The notes under the pieces were generated by a model, which saw only the letters and a list, made by a program, of their open reading frames with translations, was not told the DNA's origin and did not search any database. The translations under genes and the position numbers were made by a program. A stretch of 64,000 nt of DNA, taken from Flammeovirga yaeyamensis. Lineage in GTDB: Bacteria > Bacteroidota > Bacteroidia > Cytophagales > Flammeovirgaceae. Positions 63,983-64,000 of the stretch are shown piece by piece. The stretch is from NCBI RefSeq assembly GCF_018736045.1, contig NZ_CP076132.1:2775501-2839500 (forward strand), written 5' to 3'. Position 1 is the first letter of the stretch; the number at the start of each line of letters is the position of its first letter.

Positions 63983-64000
63983 ATCCGTTTGCAAAAAAGG

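Noticed and set aside
1-64000. tRNA, rRNA, CRISPR arrays, prophage or insertion-sequence genes
   Set aside because: I looked for cloverleaf, CRISPR spacing and transposase or integrase motifs and saw none. The repeat families found are too short to be intact IS elements. A proper tRNAscan or ISfinder run was not possible.

Overview
The window looks like chromosomal DNA of a marine-type Bacteroidota, most likely a Cytophagales/Flammeovirga-like organism. This is inferred from AT-rich DNA, three large secreted proteins ending in type IX secretion (T9SS) sorting domains, Bacteroidota -7 promoter boxes (TAnnTTTG), almost no Shine-Dalgarno sequences, and family types typical of the phylum (FloA, DUF4136, DUF4184, S9B dipeptidyl peptidase, DtxR-FeoA fusion). 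No rRNA, tRNA, CRISPR array, prophage or intact insertion sequence was recognised. The species name is an inference.

Layout. 1-5.7 kb: 3' part of an LRR/Ig-like T9SS surface protein, then two minus-strand glycan-export genes (ABC exporter and Wzx-type flippase). 6-9.5 kb: greB, a secreted FecR-like protein beside a CHASE2-like receptor without an output domain, and mgsA. 10-16 kb: a Trk/Ktr potassium channel subunit, queE, folD, a second T9SS protein and aat. 16-25 kb: pepD, a thioredoxin-like protein, a complete YefM-YoeB toxin-antitoxin operon with its operator, a DPP4-type peptidase, a dicarboxylate/amino-acid symporter and a U32 (RlhA-type) RNA hydroxylation protein. 25-33.5 kb: floA, a POT peptide transporter, menC, a SPOR lipoprotein and a HEAT-repeat/cyclophilin lipoprotein. 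33.5-37.5 kb: the deoxynucleoside catabolism set deoA, deoC, deoB, deoD. 38-44 kb: a fur / DUF3299 / pdxA operon and a 1161-residue Asp-box (BNR) surface protein. 44-54 kb: rsmA, a decayed T9SS tail, dprA, glycerate kinase, a tandem pair of M1 metallopeptidases, a YkvA protein, and a DUF4136 lipoprotein with an outer-membrane barrel. 55-58 kb: an iron-uptake operon made of a DtxR-FeoA fusion and a FeoB split into separate GTPase and permease genes, behind a clear palindromic operator. 58-64 kb: nadE, several small membrane proteins including a membrane-anchored HIRAN domain, a YceI lipoprotein and a DUF4184 pair.

Genes working together: deoA/C/B/D turn deoxyribonucleosides into bases, acetaldehyde and glyceraldehyde 3-phosphate. 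The peptidases (DPP4, PepD, two M1 enzymes) and the POT and DAACS transporters suit a peptide-scavenging life. The T9SS proteins, glycan exporters and lipoproteins describe a busy cell surface.

Intergenic DNA is rich in repeats: a 29-bp palindrome in five same-orientation copies, several heptanucleotide tandem repeats, a composite two-hairpin element in two inverted copies, and clustered hairpins at 8.9-9.0, 9.75-9.87 and 17.65-18.0 kb. The most interesting signals are the metal-ligand set of the DtxR-FeoA/split-FeoB operon, the orphan CHASE2/FecR-like pair, plant-like LRR N-terminal caps repeated in one T9SS protein, and these repeat families.
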